Shown piece after piece: positions 50,943 through 60,662 of a stretch of 64,000 nucleotides of DNA (positions are counted from its first letter, which is position 1; every line of letters starts with the position of its first letter). The stretch lies in assembly GCA_016182655.1 (NCBI GenBank), contig JACPGB010000012.1:62001-126000 (forward strand). The letters are read 5' to 3'. Below the pieces are notes generated by a model. The model was not told the origin of the DNA, made no database searches, and saw only the letters and a list, made by a program, of their open reading frames with translations. The position numbers and the translations under genes are program-made. The DNA comes from Deltaproteobacteria bacterium. GTDB lineage: Bacteria; Desulfobacterota; GWC2-55-46.

Positions 50943-51434
50943 ATGGGCGAGAGGGTCTTCATAGCCGTAGGCTCGAACCTCGGCGACAGGGAAGCGAACT
51001 GCCGGATGGCGATCGAGCATCTGAAATACTCTCCCCGCGTAAGGCTCATAAAAGAAAGCTCGTTCAATGAGACCGAGCCCTGGGGCAAGACCGATCAGCC
51101 CGCGTTCATGAACGGGGCCGTGGAGATAGAGACGGACCTTCCACCGAAGGAACTGCTCGCGCTCCTTAAGGATATCGAAGGGCGTATCGGGAGAAAGGCC
51201 CGCGAAAGATGGGGCCCGAGGGAGATAGACCTCGACATAATCTTTTACGGGGACAGGGTCTTAAAGGAAGAGGGGCTCGCCATCCCGCACCCTGAGGCGC
51301 ACAAAAGGCTCTTCGTCATCGAGCCGATCGCGGAGCTCGCCCCTGACTTTGTCCATCCTGTCCTCAAAGAGAAGGTATATGACATCCTTATGAGGCTCTA
51401 TAACAGGCCCGTAAGGGATGCGAGAAAAGAATGA
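50943..51434 (+). CDS. folK: 2-amino-4-hydroxy-6-hydroxymethyldihydropteridine pyrophosphokinase
   Basis: MGERVFIAVGSNLGDREANCRMA, RWGPREIDLDIIFYGD; start reassigned to 50943. Confidence 0.95.
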   Translation: MGERVFIAVGSNLGDREANCRMAIEHLKYSPRVRLIKESSFNETEPWGKTDQPAFMNGAVEIETDLPPKELLALLKDIEGRIGRKARERWGPREIDLDIIFYGDRVLKEEGLAIPHPEAHKRLFVIEPIAELAPDFVHPVLKEKVYDILMRLYNRPVRDARKE

Positions 51435-51706
51435 AACCGGTCATCATCCTCATACTCGTCTTTTTTGCCGTGAGACTCCTTAGAAAAAACCTCCTGAAAA
51501 AGGCGGCCTCGATGTCCGCTTCGGAGCAGAAGTCAGGGGATTCCCGCATCCCGAATAAAGGCGCCGGGAACCGGGGCGAAGAGATGGTCCTCGACCCTGT
51601 CTGCGGGTCTTATGTCCCCGAGAGCTCGGCCTTATCCGCGAAGAGGGACGGCGAGACAGCGCATTTCTGCTCTACCGAGTGCCGGGAGAAGTTCCTCAAA
51701 GGCTGA
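51431..51706 (+). CDS. Small membrane-anchored protein with YHS-like Cys motif
   Basis: N-terminal TM; DPVCGSYVPESSALSAKRDGETAHFCSTECREKFLKG. Confidence 0.7.
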   Translation: MKPVIILILVFFAVRLLRKNLLKKAASMSASEQKSGDSRIPNKGAGNRGEEMVLDPVCGSYVPESSALSAKRDGETAHFCSTECREKFLKG

Positions 51707-51851
51707 AAAGCCCCTCTCATAAATCAGTTGACGCGGACATTCTACCTTGCTATCCTGAAAAAGTGCGTCTCCGAAGCGGTATTTTAGCTTAAATCTCGCG
51801 TTTTTGTTGGAGTTTTGATTAAAAACAATCTTGTCTGAAGGAGGACTTATA

Positions 51852-52655
51852 ATGGACTGGGGCATGAAGAACCGCTTATCGAAGATCATAAGACCGGAGA
51901 CCGGCAGGACCGTTATGCTCGCCGTCGACCACGGGTACTTCCTCGGGCCCACGACCGGGCTCCAGTCGCCGGGCAAGACCGTAGAGCCGCTCATCCCTTA
52001 CGCCGACACGCTCATGCTTACAAGGGGCGTATTGAGGTCGTGCGTCGACGCCGCGACGAACATCCCCATAGTCTTAAGGGTCTCGGGCGGCACGTCCATA
52101 CTCGGCAACCTCGCCGACGAGGGGACGACCGTCTCGATGAAAGACGCGCTCCGGCTTAATGTCGCAGGTGTCGCCCTCTCCATATTCGTAGGCTCCGAGC
52201 TTGAGAGGAAGACCCTTCTTGCGCTTGCCGACCTCGTGAACGAGGCCGAGGAGTTCGGCGTTCCGGTCCTCGCCGTCACGGCCGTAGGCAAGGACATGGT
52301 GAGGGACGCGCGGTATCTGGGGCTTGCCTGCAGGATAGCGGCCGAACTCGGCGCGCATCTCGTGAAGACCTACTACTGCGACGACTTCGAGAAGGTCGTA
52401 AGGAACTGCCCCGTCCCGGTCGTCATCGCGGGCGGAAAGAAGATACCCGAGAAGGAAGCCATAGAGCTCTCCTATAACGCCGTTACAAGGGGCGCGGTAG
52501 GCGTCGACATGGGCAGGAACATATTCCAGTCCGATAACCCGGTATCCATGATAAGGACCGTCCGCGAGATAGTCCACAAGGACCTGAAACCTGCGCAGGC
52601 TTGGGACATGTTCACAACGCTCGCTCACGAAAACAAGGAAAAGGCGTTCGCTTAA
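51852..52655 (+). CDS. Class I aldolase family protein (LsrF / ADH-synthase-like)
   Basis: TVMLAVDHGYFLGPTTGL, VKTYYCDDFEKVV, VVIAGGKKIPEKEAIELSYNAVTRGAVGVDMGRNIFQSDNP. Confidence 0.8.
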   Translation: MDWGMKNRLSKIIRPETGRTVMLAVDHGYFLGPTTGLQSPGKTVEPLIPYADTLMLTRGVLRSCVDAATNIPIVLRVSGGTSILGNLADEGTTVSMKDALRLNVAGVALSIFVGSELERKTLLALADLVNEAEEFGVPVLAVTAVGKDMVRDARYLGLACRIAAELGAHLVKTYYCDDFEKVVRNCPVPVVIAGGKKIPEKEAIELSYNAVTRGAVGVDMGRNIFQSDNPVSMIRTVREIVHKDLKPAQAWDMFTTLAHENKEKAFA

Positions 52656-53678
52656 ATGAGGGCCGCATTTTACTATAACAACAGGGACGTAAGGGTGCAG
52701 GAGCTCCCCGTACCGAAGATACGCGAAGGCGAGTTGCTCGTAAGGGTCGAAGCAAGCGGCATCTGCGGTAGCGACGTCATGGAGTGGTACAGGATAAAGA
52801 AGGCCCCGCTCGTATTGGGCCATGAGATAGCCGGGACTGTAACGGAAATTGGCTCGGGTGTCGCCAGGTTCAAAGTCGGCGACAGGGTGACCGTAGCCCA
52901 CCATGTGCCGTGCAATACGTGCCGGTACTGCCTTGCGGGAAACCACTCGGTCTGCGATACGCTCCGGACGACCAACTTCGACCCCGGCGGGTTCTCGGAG
53001 TATCTTAGAGTCCCTGCGATAAACGTGGACAGGGGCACGTTCAAGCTCCCGGACTCCATGACATTCGGCGAGGGGACTTTCTCCGAGCCTTTGGGGTGCG
53101 TCGTCCGCGGGATGCGCGCGGCGCGCATGGAACCGGGCAAGACCGTCCTCGTCATAGGCTCGGGCATGTCCGGGCTTCTCTACATCAGGCTCGCAAAGGC
53201 GCTCGGCGCCGGCAAGATAATCGCGACCGACATAAGCGACTTTAGATTAAAAGCCGCGAAGGTATCCGGCGCTGACCTTGTTTTAAAGGCTGACTCAGAC
53301 GTGCCGGGAGAGGTCAGGAAGTTCCTCGGAAGGCTCGCCGACATCGCGGTCGTGTGCGTGGCGCGTGACTCCGCGTTTACGCAAGGGCTCAAATCCGTTG
53401 ACAAGGGCGGGGTCGTATCGTTCTTCGCGCCCAAGGAGCCCGGAGAGACCTTCCCCATACCGATGTTCGACCTCTGGAAGGACAATATAACGATAGTCCA
53501 CTCTTACGCCTCGCCGCCGCTCGATACGCTTACAGCGCTCGACCTCATAGAATCGAAGAGGGTCCCGGTCGAGGACCTGATCACGCACAGGCTTAAGCTG
53601 GATGAAGCCCAGGAGGGGTTCTCTCTTGTGGCCGGGGCAGGGGATTCGTTAAAGGTGGTAATAGAGCCTAACAGGTGA
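52656..53678 (+). CDS. Zinc-dependent medium-chain alcohol/polyol dehydrogenase
   Basis: ASGICGSDVMEWY, LGHEIAGTVTEIGSGVARFKVGDRV, CNTCRYCLAGNHSVC. Confidence 0.88.
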   Translation: MRAAFYYNNRDVRVQELPVPKIREGELLVRVEASGICGSDVMEWYRIKKAPLVLGHEIAGTVTEIGSGVARFKVGDRVTVAHHVPCNTCRYCLAGNHSVCDTLRTTNFDPGGFSEYLRVPAINVDRGTFKLPDSMTFGEGTFSEPLGCVVRGMRAARMEPGKTVLVIGSGMSGLLYIRLAKALGAGKIIATDISDFRLKAAKVSGADLVLKADSDVPGEVRKFLGRLADIAVVCVARDSAFTQGLKSVDKGGVVSFFAPKEPGETFPIPMFDLWKDNITIVHSYASPPLDTLTALDLIESKRVPVEDLITHRLKLDEAQEGFSLVAGAGDSLKVVIEPNR

Positions 53679-53694
53679 GATGGGGACTCGATCG

Positions 53695-54555
53695 ATGAGG
53701 ATAGGTCTTGTGATAAAGGCTTCCAACCCTGAGGCCGTTGAGCTCGCCTCCGGGATAGCGGGATGGGTCTCGGGGAGGAATGGCGCGGTCTACGTGGACG
53801 CGGGTGTGGCCGGGAGGGTCCGGGGTGCTGTCTCGGTCCAGCCCGAGCATTTCTCCGATTCCATCGATGTGCTCATAGTATTGGGCGGGGACGGCACCAT
53901 GATACACGCCGCGCGCCTGCTCGACGGCAAGAAGGTCCCGATACTCGGGGTGAACATGGGGTCGCTCGGATTTCTCACCTCCATAACCGTAAAGGAGGTC
54001 TTCCCGATCCTCGAACGGATAATGAAGGGGGACTTCGCGATAGAAGAGAGGATGATGCTCTCGGTCGCCCACACGCGGGACGGCGAGACGCTCTCGAAAT
54101 TCAAGGTCCTTAACGACGCGGTAATAAAAGGCGACAACGCAAGGCTTATAAGATTAGAGACGCGCATCAACATGGAGTATGTGAATACCTACAGGGCCGA
54201 CGGTCTCATCGTGGCAAGCCCCACGGGCTCGACCGCCTATTCGCTCTCGGCGAACGGCCCGATACTCTATCCGACGATCCACTCGATAATAGTCGCGCCG
54301 ATCTGCCCCTTCAACCTCACCAACAGGCCGGTAGTCATCCCCGACTGGATGACGGTCGACGTGACCGTCTCCCCGGACCAGTCGAATGTCGAGCTCATAC
54401 TCGACGGCCAGGTCGACATACCGCTACTTACCAACGATACCGTCAAGATAAAGCGGGCCGACTCCAGCGTCTATCTAATTAAGTATGAAGGAAAGAGCTA
54501 TTTTGATATACTCAGGGAGAGGCTTATGTGGGAGGTAAAGACTGTCAAGGTCTGA
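53695..54555 (+). CDS. nadK: NAD kinase
   Basis: VLGGDGTMIHAAR, NMGSLGFLT, VASPTGSTAYSLSANGPI. Confidence 0.94.
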   Translation: MRIGLVIKASNPEAVELASGIAGWVSGRNGAVYVDAGVAGRVRGAVSVQPEHFSDSIDVLIVLGGDGTMIHAARLLDGKKVPILGVNMGSLGFLTSITVKEVFPILERIMKGDFAIEERMMLSVAHTRDGETLSKFKVLNDAVIKGDNARLIRLETRINMEYVNTYRADGLIVASPTGSTAYSLSANGPILYPTIHSIIVAPICPFNLTNRPVVIPDWMTVDVTVSPDQSNVELILDGQVDIPLLTNDTVKIKRADSSVYLIKYEGKSYFDILRERLMWEVKTVKV

Positions 54556-54648
54556 GTCGGCCCCGCAACCCTTTCGGGGCTTAGGCCCCATGATCTGAAT
54601 GTGAGATGCACTTGACCTTTTCCGTCTCATACCCTCCAATGCGAATGT

Positions 54649-56436
54649 ATGCTTTCTGAGCTCAACATCAAGGATTTTGCCATAATAGAAGGGCTCTCCC
54701 TCGCCTTTGCGCCGGGCCTCAACATCTTTACCGGAGAGACCGGGGCCGGGAAAAGCATCATCATGGACGCGATAGCGCTAATACTCGGCGAGCGCGCCTC
54801 GAACGACCTCATAAGGTCTTCGGCCGAGGAGGCGAGGGTGGAGGCGCTCTTCGACCCGTCGCCTCCCTCAGTTGAAGGGGTGCTTAAAGAGGCGGGGATA
54901 GAGCCAGCCGCTACACTCCTCATAAAGAGGGTCGTGCAAAGGGCCGGGAGGAACAGGATATACATAAACGGGTCTCTTGCAACGCTCGTCACGCTCACCG
55001 AGGTCGGCAGACGCCTCATCGACATATACGGCCAGAGCGAGCACCAGTCGCTAACGCGCCCTGAGGAGCACGTCGAGATGCTCGACTCCTTCGGGGGACT
55101 CAAGGCGCTCCGCTCCCACATGGCCGAGAGCCACAGGGAATTCCTCGGGCTAAAAAAAGAATTTGATTCGCTTGCGGCAGAGGCCAAAAGCCTGAAGGAC
55201 AGGAAGGACCTCCTCGAGTTCCAGTTGAAGGAGATAAGCTCCGCGGCTCTAAAGCCCGGAGAGGACGAGGCGTTAAATAAAGAGATCGAGAGGCTTAAGC
55301 ACGCCGAGAGGCTAAAGGGGGCGTCCCTGAACGCCGAGCGCGAGATATATTCGGACGACGGCTCGATGATCGAAAGGCTCGGCTCGATCATAAAGTCCCT
55401 TAAAGACGCCGCTGCCTTCGACGAGAGATTGAAAAAGGCCGTTGAGCCGCTGGAGTCCTCGCTGATAGGCATGGAGGATGCCGGGGCGTTTCTCAGGGAC
55501 TATTCCGACGCAATCGAGGCCGACCCGGATGCGCTGGAGGCCGCGCTTGGTCGGGCTGACCTCATAGGGAAGCTCAAGAAGAAGTACGGCCCATCGCTTG
55601 AAGAGGTCATAAAAAAAGGGGAGGCGCTTTCCGACGAGCTCAAGCTCGCAACGGGTTCGGACGAGAGATCAAAGGCCCTTGAAGGGCTCGTAGCCGAGGC
55701 CAGGGAAAAGGCGCTCTCGGCGGCAAAGGCCTTGACTGAGGCGCGCGCCAACGCGGCAAAAGAGCTTGAGGAGAGGATAGGGGAAGAGCTCTTCACCCTT
55801 GGCATGAAGGACGCCGTTTTCCAGGTCTCGATGGATATGGAGAAAAACCCAGACGGCACGGTCCGCTTCAACGAGAAGGGCGCCGACAGGGTAAACTTCT
55901 TCATAGCCCCTAACAAGGGCGAGGGGTTGAAGCCCTTGTCCAGGATAGCCTCAGGCGGCGAGCTCTCCCGTATAATGCTCGCGCTTAAAAGCGCGGCCTC
56001 TGTCGGAAAAGTCCCGGCTCTCGTCTTTGATGAGATAGACACGGGTGTCGGAGGGGCGATGGCGCAGGTCGTGGGACTTAAATTGAAAGAGGTCTCAAAG
56101 GCGCACCAGGTCCTCTGCATCACGCATCTCCCGCAGATAGCCGCGTTCGCGGACGCCCACTTCGGCGTCTCAAAGGAGACGACCAAAGAGGGCAGGACCG
56201 TAAGCACGGTAAGGGAGCTCAAGGGGGATGAAACGATTGAGCAGATATCCGTCATGCTCGGCGGGCTTAAAGTCACGGAGACGACGAGGATGCACGCAAT
56301 GGAGTTAATGGACGCGGCCAGGACGATGTCCCAAAAGGGGCTCAAGGCGGCAAAGACGCCCGCGCCTCCGGCTACAGTGACAAAGGTGCGTACAAAGGAA
56401 AAGACAATAAGCAAGGCAGAGAGCGGAGGGAAGTAA
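54649..56436 (+). CDS. recN: DNA repair protein RecN
   Basis: MLSELNIKDFAIIEGLSLAFAPGLNIFTGETGAGKSIIMDAI, LSRIASGGELSRIMLALK, DEIDTGVGG. Confidence 0.97.
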   Translation: MLSELNIKDFAIIEGLSLAFAPGLNIFTGETGAGKSIIMDAIALILGERASNDLIRSSAEEARVEALFDPSPPSVEGVLKEAGIEPAATLLIKRVVQRAGRNRIYINGSLATLVTLTEVGRRLIDIYGQSEHQSLTRPEEHVEMLDSFGGLKALRSHMAESHREFLGLKKEFDSLAAEAKSLKDRKDLLEFQLKEISSAALKPGEDEALNKEIERLKHAERLKGASLNAEREIYSDDGSMIERLGSIIKSLKDAAAFDERLKKAVEPLESSLIGMEDAGAFLRDYSDAIEADPDALEAALGRADLIGKLKKKYGPSLEEVIKKGEALSDELKLATGSDERSKALEGLVAEAREKALSAAKALTEARANAAKELEERIGEELFTLGMKDAVFQVSMDMEKNPDGTVRFNEKGADRVNFFIAPNKGEGLKPLSRIASGGELSRIMLALKSAASVGKVPALVFDEIDTGVGGAMAQVVGLKLKEVSKAHQVLCITHLPQIAAFADAHFGVSKETTKEGRTVSTVRELKGDETIEQISVMLGGLKVTETTRMHAMELMDAARTMSQKGLKAAKTPAPPATVTKVRTKEKTISKAESGGK

Positions 56437-56441
56437 CCGAG

Positions 56442-56900
56442 TTGGTGAGGAAGGCGGTCCTGGACGACGTCCAGGACATTTTCAATATAGTCGAGGCCTC
56501 GGCCTCAAAGGGGCTCATGCTCCCGAGGGCGCTCCCGGACATCTGCGACAGCCTCCGGGACTTTTTCGTCTACGAAGAGAACGGAGTTGTACTCGGGGCC
56601 TGCGCCCTTCACATAAGCAGTGTGGATATGGGCGAGATACGCTCGCTCGCCGTGAAAGAAGGCTCTACAGGGATAGGCATAGGGAGAAAGCTCGTCGAGG
56701 CGTGCCTTAACGAGGCCCGCTCCATCGGGCTTAAAAAGGTCTTCGCCCTTACTTACAAGACAGGCTTTTTCTCGAAGCTCGCGTTCAAGCCGATCTCAAA
56801 AGAGGTCCTGCCCCACAAGATATGGGGCGACTGCATCAAATGCGTAAAGTTCCCGAACTGCGACGAGAACGCCATGATAATAGACCTGAACGGGAGATAG
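56442..56900 (+). CDS. argA: GNAT N-acetyltransferase, probable short-form N-acetylglutamate synthase
   Basis: VRKAVLDDVQDIFNIVEASASKGLMLPRALPDICDSLRDFFVYEE; VKEGSTGIGIGRKLVEACLNEA. Confidence 0.75.
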   Translation: MVRKAVLDDVQDIFNIVEASASKGLMLPRALPDICDSLRDFFVYEENGVVLGACALHISSVDMGEIRSLAVKEGSTGIGIGRKLVEACLNEARSIGLKKVFALTYKTGFFSKLAFKPISKEVLPHKIWGDCIKCVKFPNCDENAMIIDLNGR

Positions 56901-56932
56901 CCGCGGGATTTTCCGGGAAGAGGGGAGGCGGT

Positions 56933-58294
56933 ATGGACATGAAAACAAAAAGGGCCGAAGGCCAAAGGACGATAGAGGCCGTAAGGGGGCTCCTCAAGGG
57001 CCGCCCGGTAGAGTACGAGATATTTTTCTCCTATGACAGCGGCTTTGGCGCGGACGCGAGAGAAGGCGCGATAGACGCTCTCAAGGCCCGTTCGAACGCC
57101 GGGGTGGGCCTGAGGACCATATCGAAGAACAGGCTCGGCTTCGGGTTTTCATCCGTTTTGACCGATGACGCGCTACGCGACCTCGTGGAAAAGACGCTCA
57201 CGGGCAGTCAGGAGTCGTCCGAGGACGCCTCACTCGGTCTGCCCGAGGCTGTTGCGTTTGCGAAGGACTCTGACCTCGGCGTGTATGACGAGTCGTACGA
57301 CAGTGTCGGCGAAGAAGCTAAGATAAGGCACGCGATAGAGATAGAAGAGGCCGCGCTCTCATTCGACAAGAGGGTAAAGAGGGTCAGGAAGGCCTCGTAC
57401 AACGCGTCCGTCAGGTACGAGAGGATCGTCAACTCAAAAGGCGTGGACGCCGAGCATATGGCGACTTACTTTTCCGGCTCGGTCACGGCAGTGGCCGAGG
57501 AAAAAGACGAGTCCCAGATGGGCTGGGACATGGCGCTCGGCCACATGAGAAAAGACGTCGACCCCGCGGTTGTCGGCAAGGGCGCGGCTGAAAATGCCGT
57601 CCGGCTCCTCGGGGCGCGTAAGCTCAAGTCTATAAAATGCCCGGCGATAATAGAGAATGTCGTGGCCTGCGAGCTCCTTGAGGCGCTCGCAAGTTCGTTC
57701 CTGGGCGATAATGTCGAGAAGAAGAGGTCGATGCTCATAGGAAAGGTCGGCGCGAAGATCGCGTCAGACGCCATAAACATCTACGACGACGGCCTTAAAA
57801 AGGGCGGCTGGGCGGCCTCTCCCTTCGACGGCGAAGGGGCGGGGAGGCAAAAGACCGCGCTCGTCGTAAAGGGCGTGTGCCAGGGATACCTATACGATAC
57901 ATACTGGGGAAGAAGGGCCGGACGGGCTTCCACCGGCAACGCCACGCGCTCGAATTACAAGTCCACGCCCGGCGTGGGCATCTCGAACCTCTATATTGAA
58001 AACGGCGCAAAGACAGTCGGCGAGCTGAAGAAAGAGCTCGGAAATGGGCTTTTTGTCACAGAAGTTTTGGGCGTACATACGATAAACACAGTGACCGGGG
58101 ACTTTTCCCTCGGCGCGGCGGGCCTCTGGATAGAGGGGAGCGAGTTCGCATATCCGGTGCGCGGCCTTGCGGTATCCGGCAACCTCCTCGACCTTTTCGG
58201 AAGGGTCGGGGCGGCCGCCTCCGACTTGCGTTTCATGGGCTCTATCGGGGCGCCCAGTCTTCTAATAACCGAAATCGAGGCGAGCGGAACATGA
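56933..58294 (+). CDS. pmbA: TldD/PmbA family metallopeptidase
   Basis: VGLRTISKNRLGFGFSSVLT, NATRSNYKSTPGVGISNLYIENG; start reassigned to 56933. Confidence 0.88.
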   Translation: MDMKTKRAEGQRTIEAVRGLLKGRPVEYEIFFSYDSGFGADAREGAIDALKARSNAGVGLRTISKNRLGFGFSSVLTDDALRDLVEKTLTGSQESSEDASLGLPEAVAFAKDSDLGVYDESYDSVGEEAKIRHAIEIEEAALSFDKRVKRVRKASYNASVRYERIVNSKGVDAEHMATYFSGSVTAVAEEKDESQMGWDMALGHMRKDVDPAVVGKGAAENAVRLLGARKLKSIKCPAIIENVVACELLEALASSFLGDNVEKKRSMLIGKVGAKIASDAINIYDDGLKKGGWAASPFDGEGAGRQKTALVVKGVCQGYLYDTYWGRRAGRASTGNATRSNYKSTPGVGISNLYIENGAKTVGELKKELGNGLFVTEVLGVHTINTVTGDFSLGAAGLWIEGSEFAYPVRGLAVSGNLLDLFGRVGAAASDLRFMGSIGAPSLLITEIEASGT

Positions 58295-58977
58295 CGAACG
58301 AGACGAGCAAGGAAGAGAAGAAGGACGCGGCTATCCGCGAGACACTTACCAAGAACCCCCTCTTTAGCTCCCTCGAGGACTTCTATCTCAAGGACATCAT
58401 CTCGAGGGGCGAGTTCAGGACGTGGCCCGAGGCGAGCCAGATAATCATCGAGGGCGAGAGCGGGGACGCGGTCTTCTTCGTCATCTCCGGCAAGGTCAAG
58501 GTCACGCTCTACGGCGAGGAGGGCAGGGAAATAGTCCTTGCGATACTCAAGGAAGGCGACATGTTCGGCGAGATGTCGATAATAGACGACAAGCCGAGGT
58601 CCGCCAACGTCGAGGCGATAACCGACCTTGAGTGCCTCGTCGTCGGAAAGACCGCCTTCCTCGATTATCTCTCTCGCCACCACAAGGTCTACATGAGGTT
58701 CTTCGCGTACCTTACCGGTAGGCTCAGGGAAGCGACAAGGAAGATAGGCGGGCTCGCCCTTCTGGATGTCTGCGGGCGTATTGCGCACACGCTCATCGGC
58801 ATGTCGAAAACAACTCTTACCGGCGATGAGAAGGTGATAGCCATCGAGAGGCCGACCCACGAACAGCTCGCCGCCATGATAGGCTCGTCACGCGAGGTAG
58901 TCTCCCGCGCGCTCAAAAAGATGACTCAGGAAGGGTACATCAAGATAGAAAAGGACAAGATACTCCTCTATCCGTAG
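58291..58977 (+). CDS. Crp/Fnr family regulator
   Basis: cNMP fold GDMFGEMSIIDDKPRSANVEA and HTH PTHEQLAAMIGSSREVVSRALKKMTQEGYI; ATGA overlap with pmbA. Confidence 0.92.
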   Translation: MTNETSKEEKKDAAIRETLTKNPLFSSLEDFYLKDIISRGEFRTWPEASQIIIEGESGDAVFFVISGKVKVTLYGEEGREIVLAILKEGDMFGEMSIIDDKPRSANVEAITDLECLVVGKTAFLDYLSRHHKVYMRFFAYLTGRLREATRKIGGLALLDVCGRIAHTLIGMSKTTLTGDEKVIAIERPTHEQLAAMIGSSREVVSRALKKMTQEGYIKIEKDKILLYP

Positions 58978-59246
58978 GAAGATATTCGCGCCAAAAGTGT
59001 AACAATCGTAAGTGCGCGTGTTTTTCCGTCTTTAAGCCTTGACAAGCCCTCCGCCGTTGTGCTACTCCATTCATACTCGGGATTCTGAAATGCTGGGAGC
59101 GGGGGGGTAAACCCCTTCGCCGTTCCATCTCCGCAAGCGCCGTGTAAAGGCGCTCATCAGGTCCCGCCGTTCATTGCTCTCTACGTACCGGCCGTTTCCG
59201 ATAATCGTAAATTCAATCAGCCCATCTCTTAAGGGGAGCCTATCGT

Positions 59247-60155
59247 TTGGAGAGGCGTTTTCTCACATTTTTCGTGCTTACCGACGACGCGTCGAAGACC
59301 CGCCGGCTCCGTATCCCCGTGCGGCTCCTTAAAGGGCTTGGCGTCTTGTCGGCTCTTATCTTCCTCGCGGTCTCTTTTGTCGTCTACGACTATGTCCGTA
59401 TAAAAGGCGAGAAGGCGGACCTCTTCACCCTTAAAAAGGAGAACGAGGACCAGAGGCTCGAGCTACAGTGGTTCAGCGCGAAGATCGGGGAGATAGAGAC
59501 CGAGCTATCGAAGCTGAACCTCTTTGACAGGAAGCTTCGCGCCATGGCAAACCTCGGAACGCCCAAGTCGGCGCTCCCGGACCAGGTGATGGGCATGGGC
59601 GGGCCCGTGGAGGAAAAGCCCTTGAGCTCCACCGAAGACGCGGCCAAGGGGCTCAAGGAAGAGATGCGCTCTGAGCTCCAGACCCTCGAAGGCCGACTTA
59701 GCGACCAGAAAGCGAGTTTTTCCGACCTCCACGAATACATGCTGGAACGCTCGTCGTTCATCGCCGCGACCCCTTCCATCTGGCCCGCGCGCGGCTGGTT
59801 GACTTCCGCCTTCGGCGAGAGGATATCCCCCTTTTCCGGCACGTTACAGCCCCACAGGGGCATTGACATAGCGAACAGGGTCGGTACGCCGGTCGTAGCC
59901 CCGGCGGACGGGGTCGTGATAGAGGCCATAAACGACGAGGGGCTCGGGAGAAAGGTCACCGTATTCCACGGGTTCGGCTACAAGACCTCTTACGGCCACC
60001 TATCGCAGGCGCTCGTTAAAGTGGGCCAGAGGGTCAAGCGCGGAACGAAGCTCGGTCTCATGGGCAACTCCGGACGCTCCACCGGCCCCCATCTCCATTA
60101 CGAGGTCTCGCTGAACGGAGTCCCGGTCGACCCGGCGAGGTACCTCCTGAACTGA
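59247..60155 (+). CDS. M23 family metallopeptidase
   Basis: TTG start; LTSAFGERISPFSGTLQPHRGIDIANRVGTPVVAPADGVV...SYGHLSQ...GRSTGPHLHYEV. Confidence 0.93.
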   Translation: MERRFLTFFVLTDDASKTRRLRIPVRLLKGLGVLSALIFLAVSFVVYDYVRIKGEKADLFTLKKENEDQRLELQWFSAKIGEIETELSKLNLFDRKLRAMANLGTPKSALPDQVMGMGGPVEEKPLSSTEDAAKGLKEEMRSELQTLEGRLSDQKASFSDLHEYMLERSSFIAATPSIWPARGWLTSAFGERISPFSGTLQPHRGIDIANRVGTPVVAPADGVVIEAINDEGLGRKVTVFHGFGYKTSYGHLSQALVKVGQRVKRGTKLGLMGNSGRSTGPHLHYEVSLNGVPVDPARYLLN

Positions 60156-60160
60156 GTTTT

Positions 60161-60386
60161 GGCTATCTCTAAAAATTGTTATTTTTCCTGACTGCTCGGC
60201 GCAGGGCCAAAGTATCCGGGAACCTTTAAATAAATCGATGCTCCACCGTTTGATACGAATTTGCCCGTCCGGCAGGACTGCGTCAGGTCGGAAATAAAAC
60301 TGCTCACATATTAACCACATATGCTCCGCTTTTTATTTCCGCCCTTCCTTGACCTCAGAAAAAAATCCTAATTTTTAGAGGTAGCC
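60161..60386 (-). repeat. MITE-like element, copy 4 (inverted; inner unit 60192-60277)
   Basis: Minus strand reads GGCTACCTCTAAAAATTAGGATTTTTTTCTGAGGTCAAGGAAGGGCGGAAATAAAAAGCGGAGCATATG... as in copies 1 and 3. Confidence 0.9.
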
Positions 60387-60409
60387 TTTTGAATTTGCTC
60401 GATTGATTG

Positions 60410-60441
60410 AGCCCTCCGGAGGACATCCGGAGGGCTTTTTT
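60410..60441 (+). terminator. Rho-independent terminator upstream of secA
   Basis: AGCCCTCCGG-AGGACAT-CCGGAGGGCTTTTTT. Confidence 0.8.
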
Positions 60442-60443
60442 GT

Positions 60444-60531
60444 GCTCGGCGCGGGGCCAAATTCAAATCGGGTGTTTCAGGCTTACGGACACAAAGCCGC
60501 CCCGATACGGAATTGCCCGTCCGGCGAGGAC
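60444..60531 (-). repeat. Single ~88 bp REP/BIME-like unit
   Basis: Minus strand: GTCCTCGCCGGACGGGCAATTCCGTATCGGGGCGGCTTTGTGTCCG...ACCCGATTTGAATTTGGCCCCGCGCCGAGC. Confidence 0.8.
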
Positions 60532-60662
60532 AAAAAAGGTTTTGCCCGCTATGGAAAAATATGTATAATTGTGCTATTATGACCAATTGTATTCGTACCC
60601 TTATCAAAGAGTAAATATCATATATCGGAAGGGGGTTTAAGCTTAAGCCCCTATGGAGAGAC

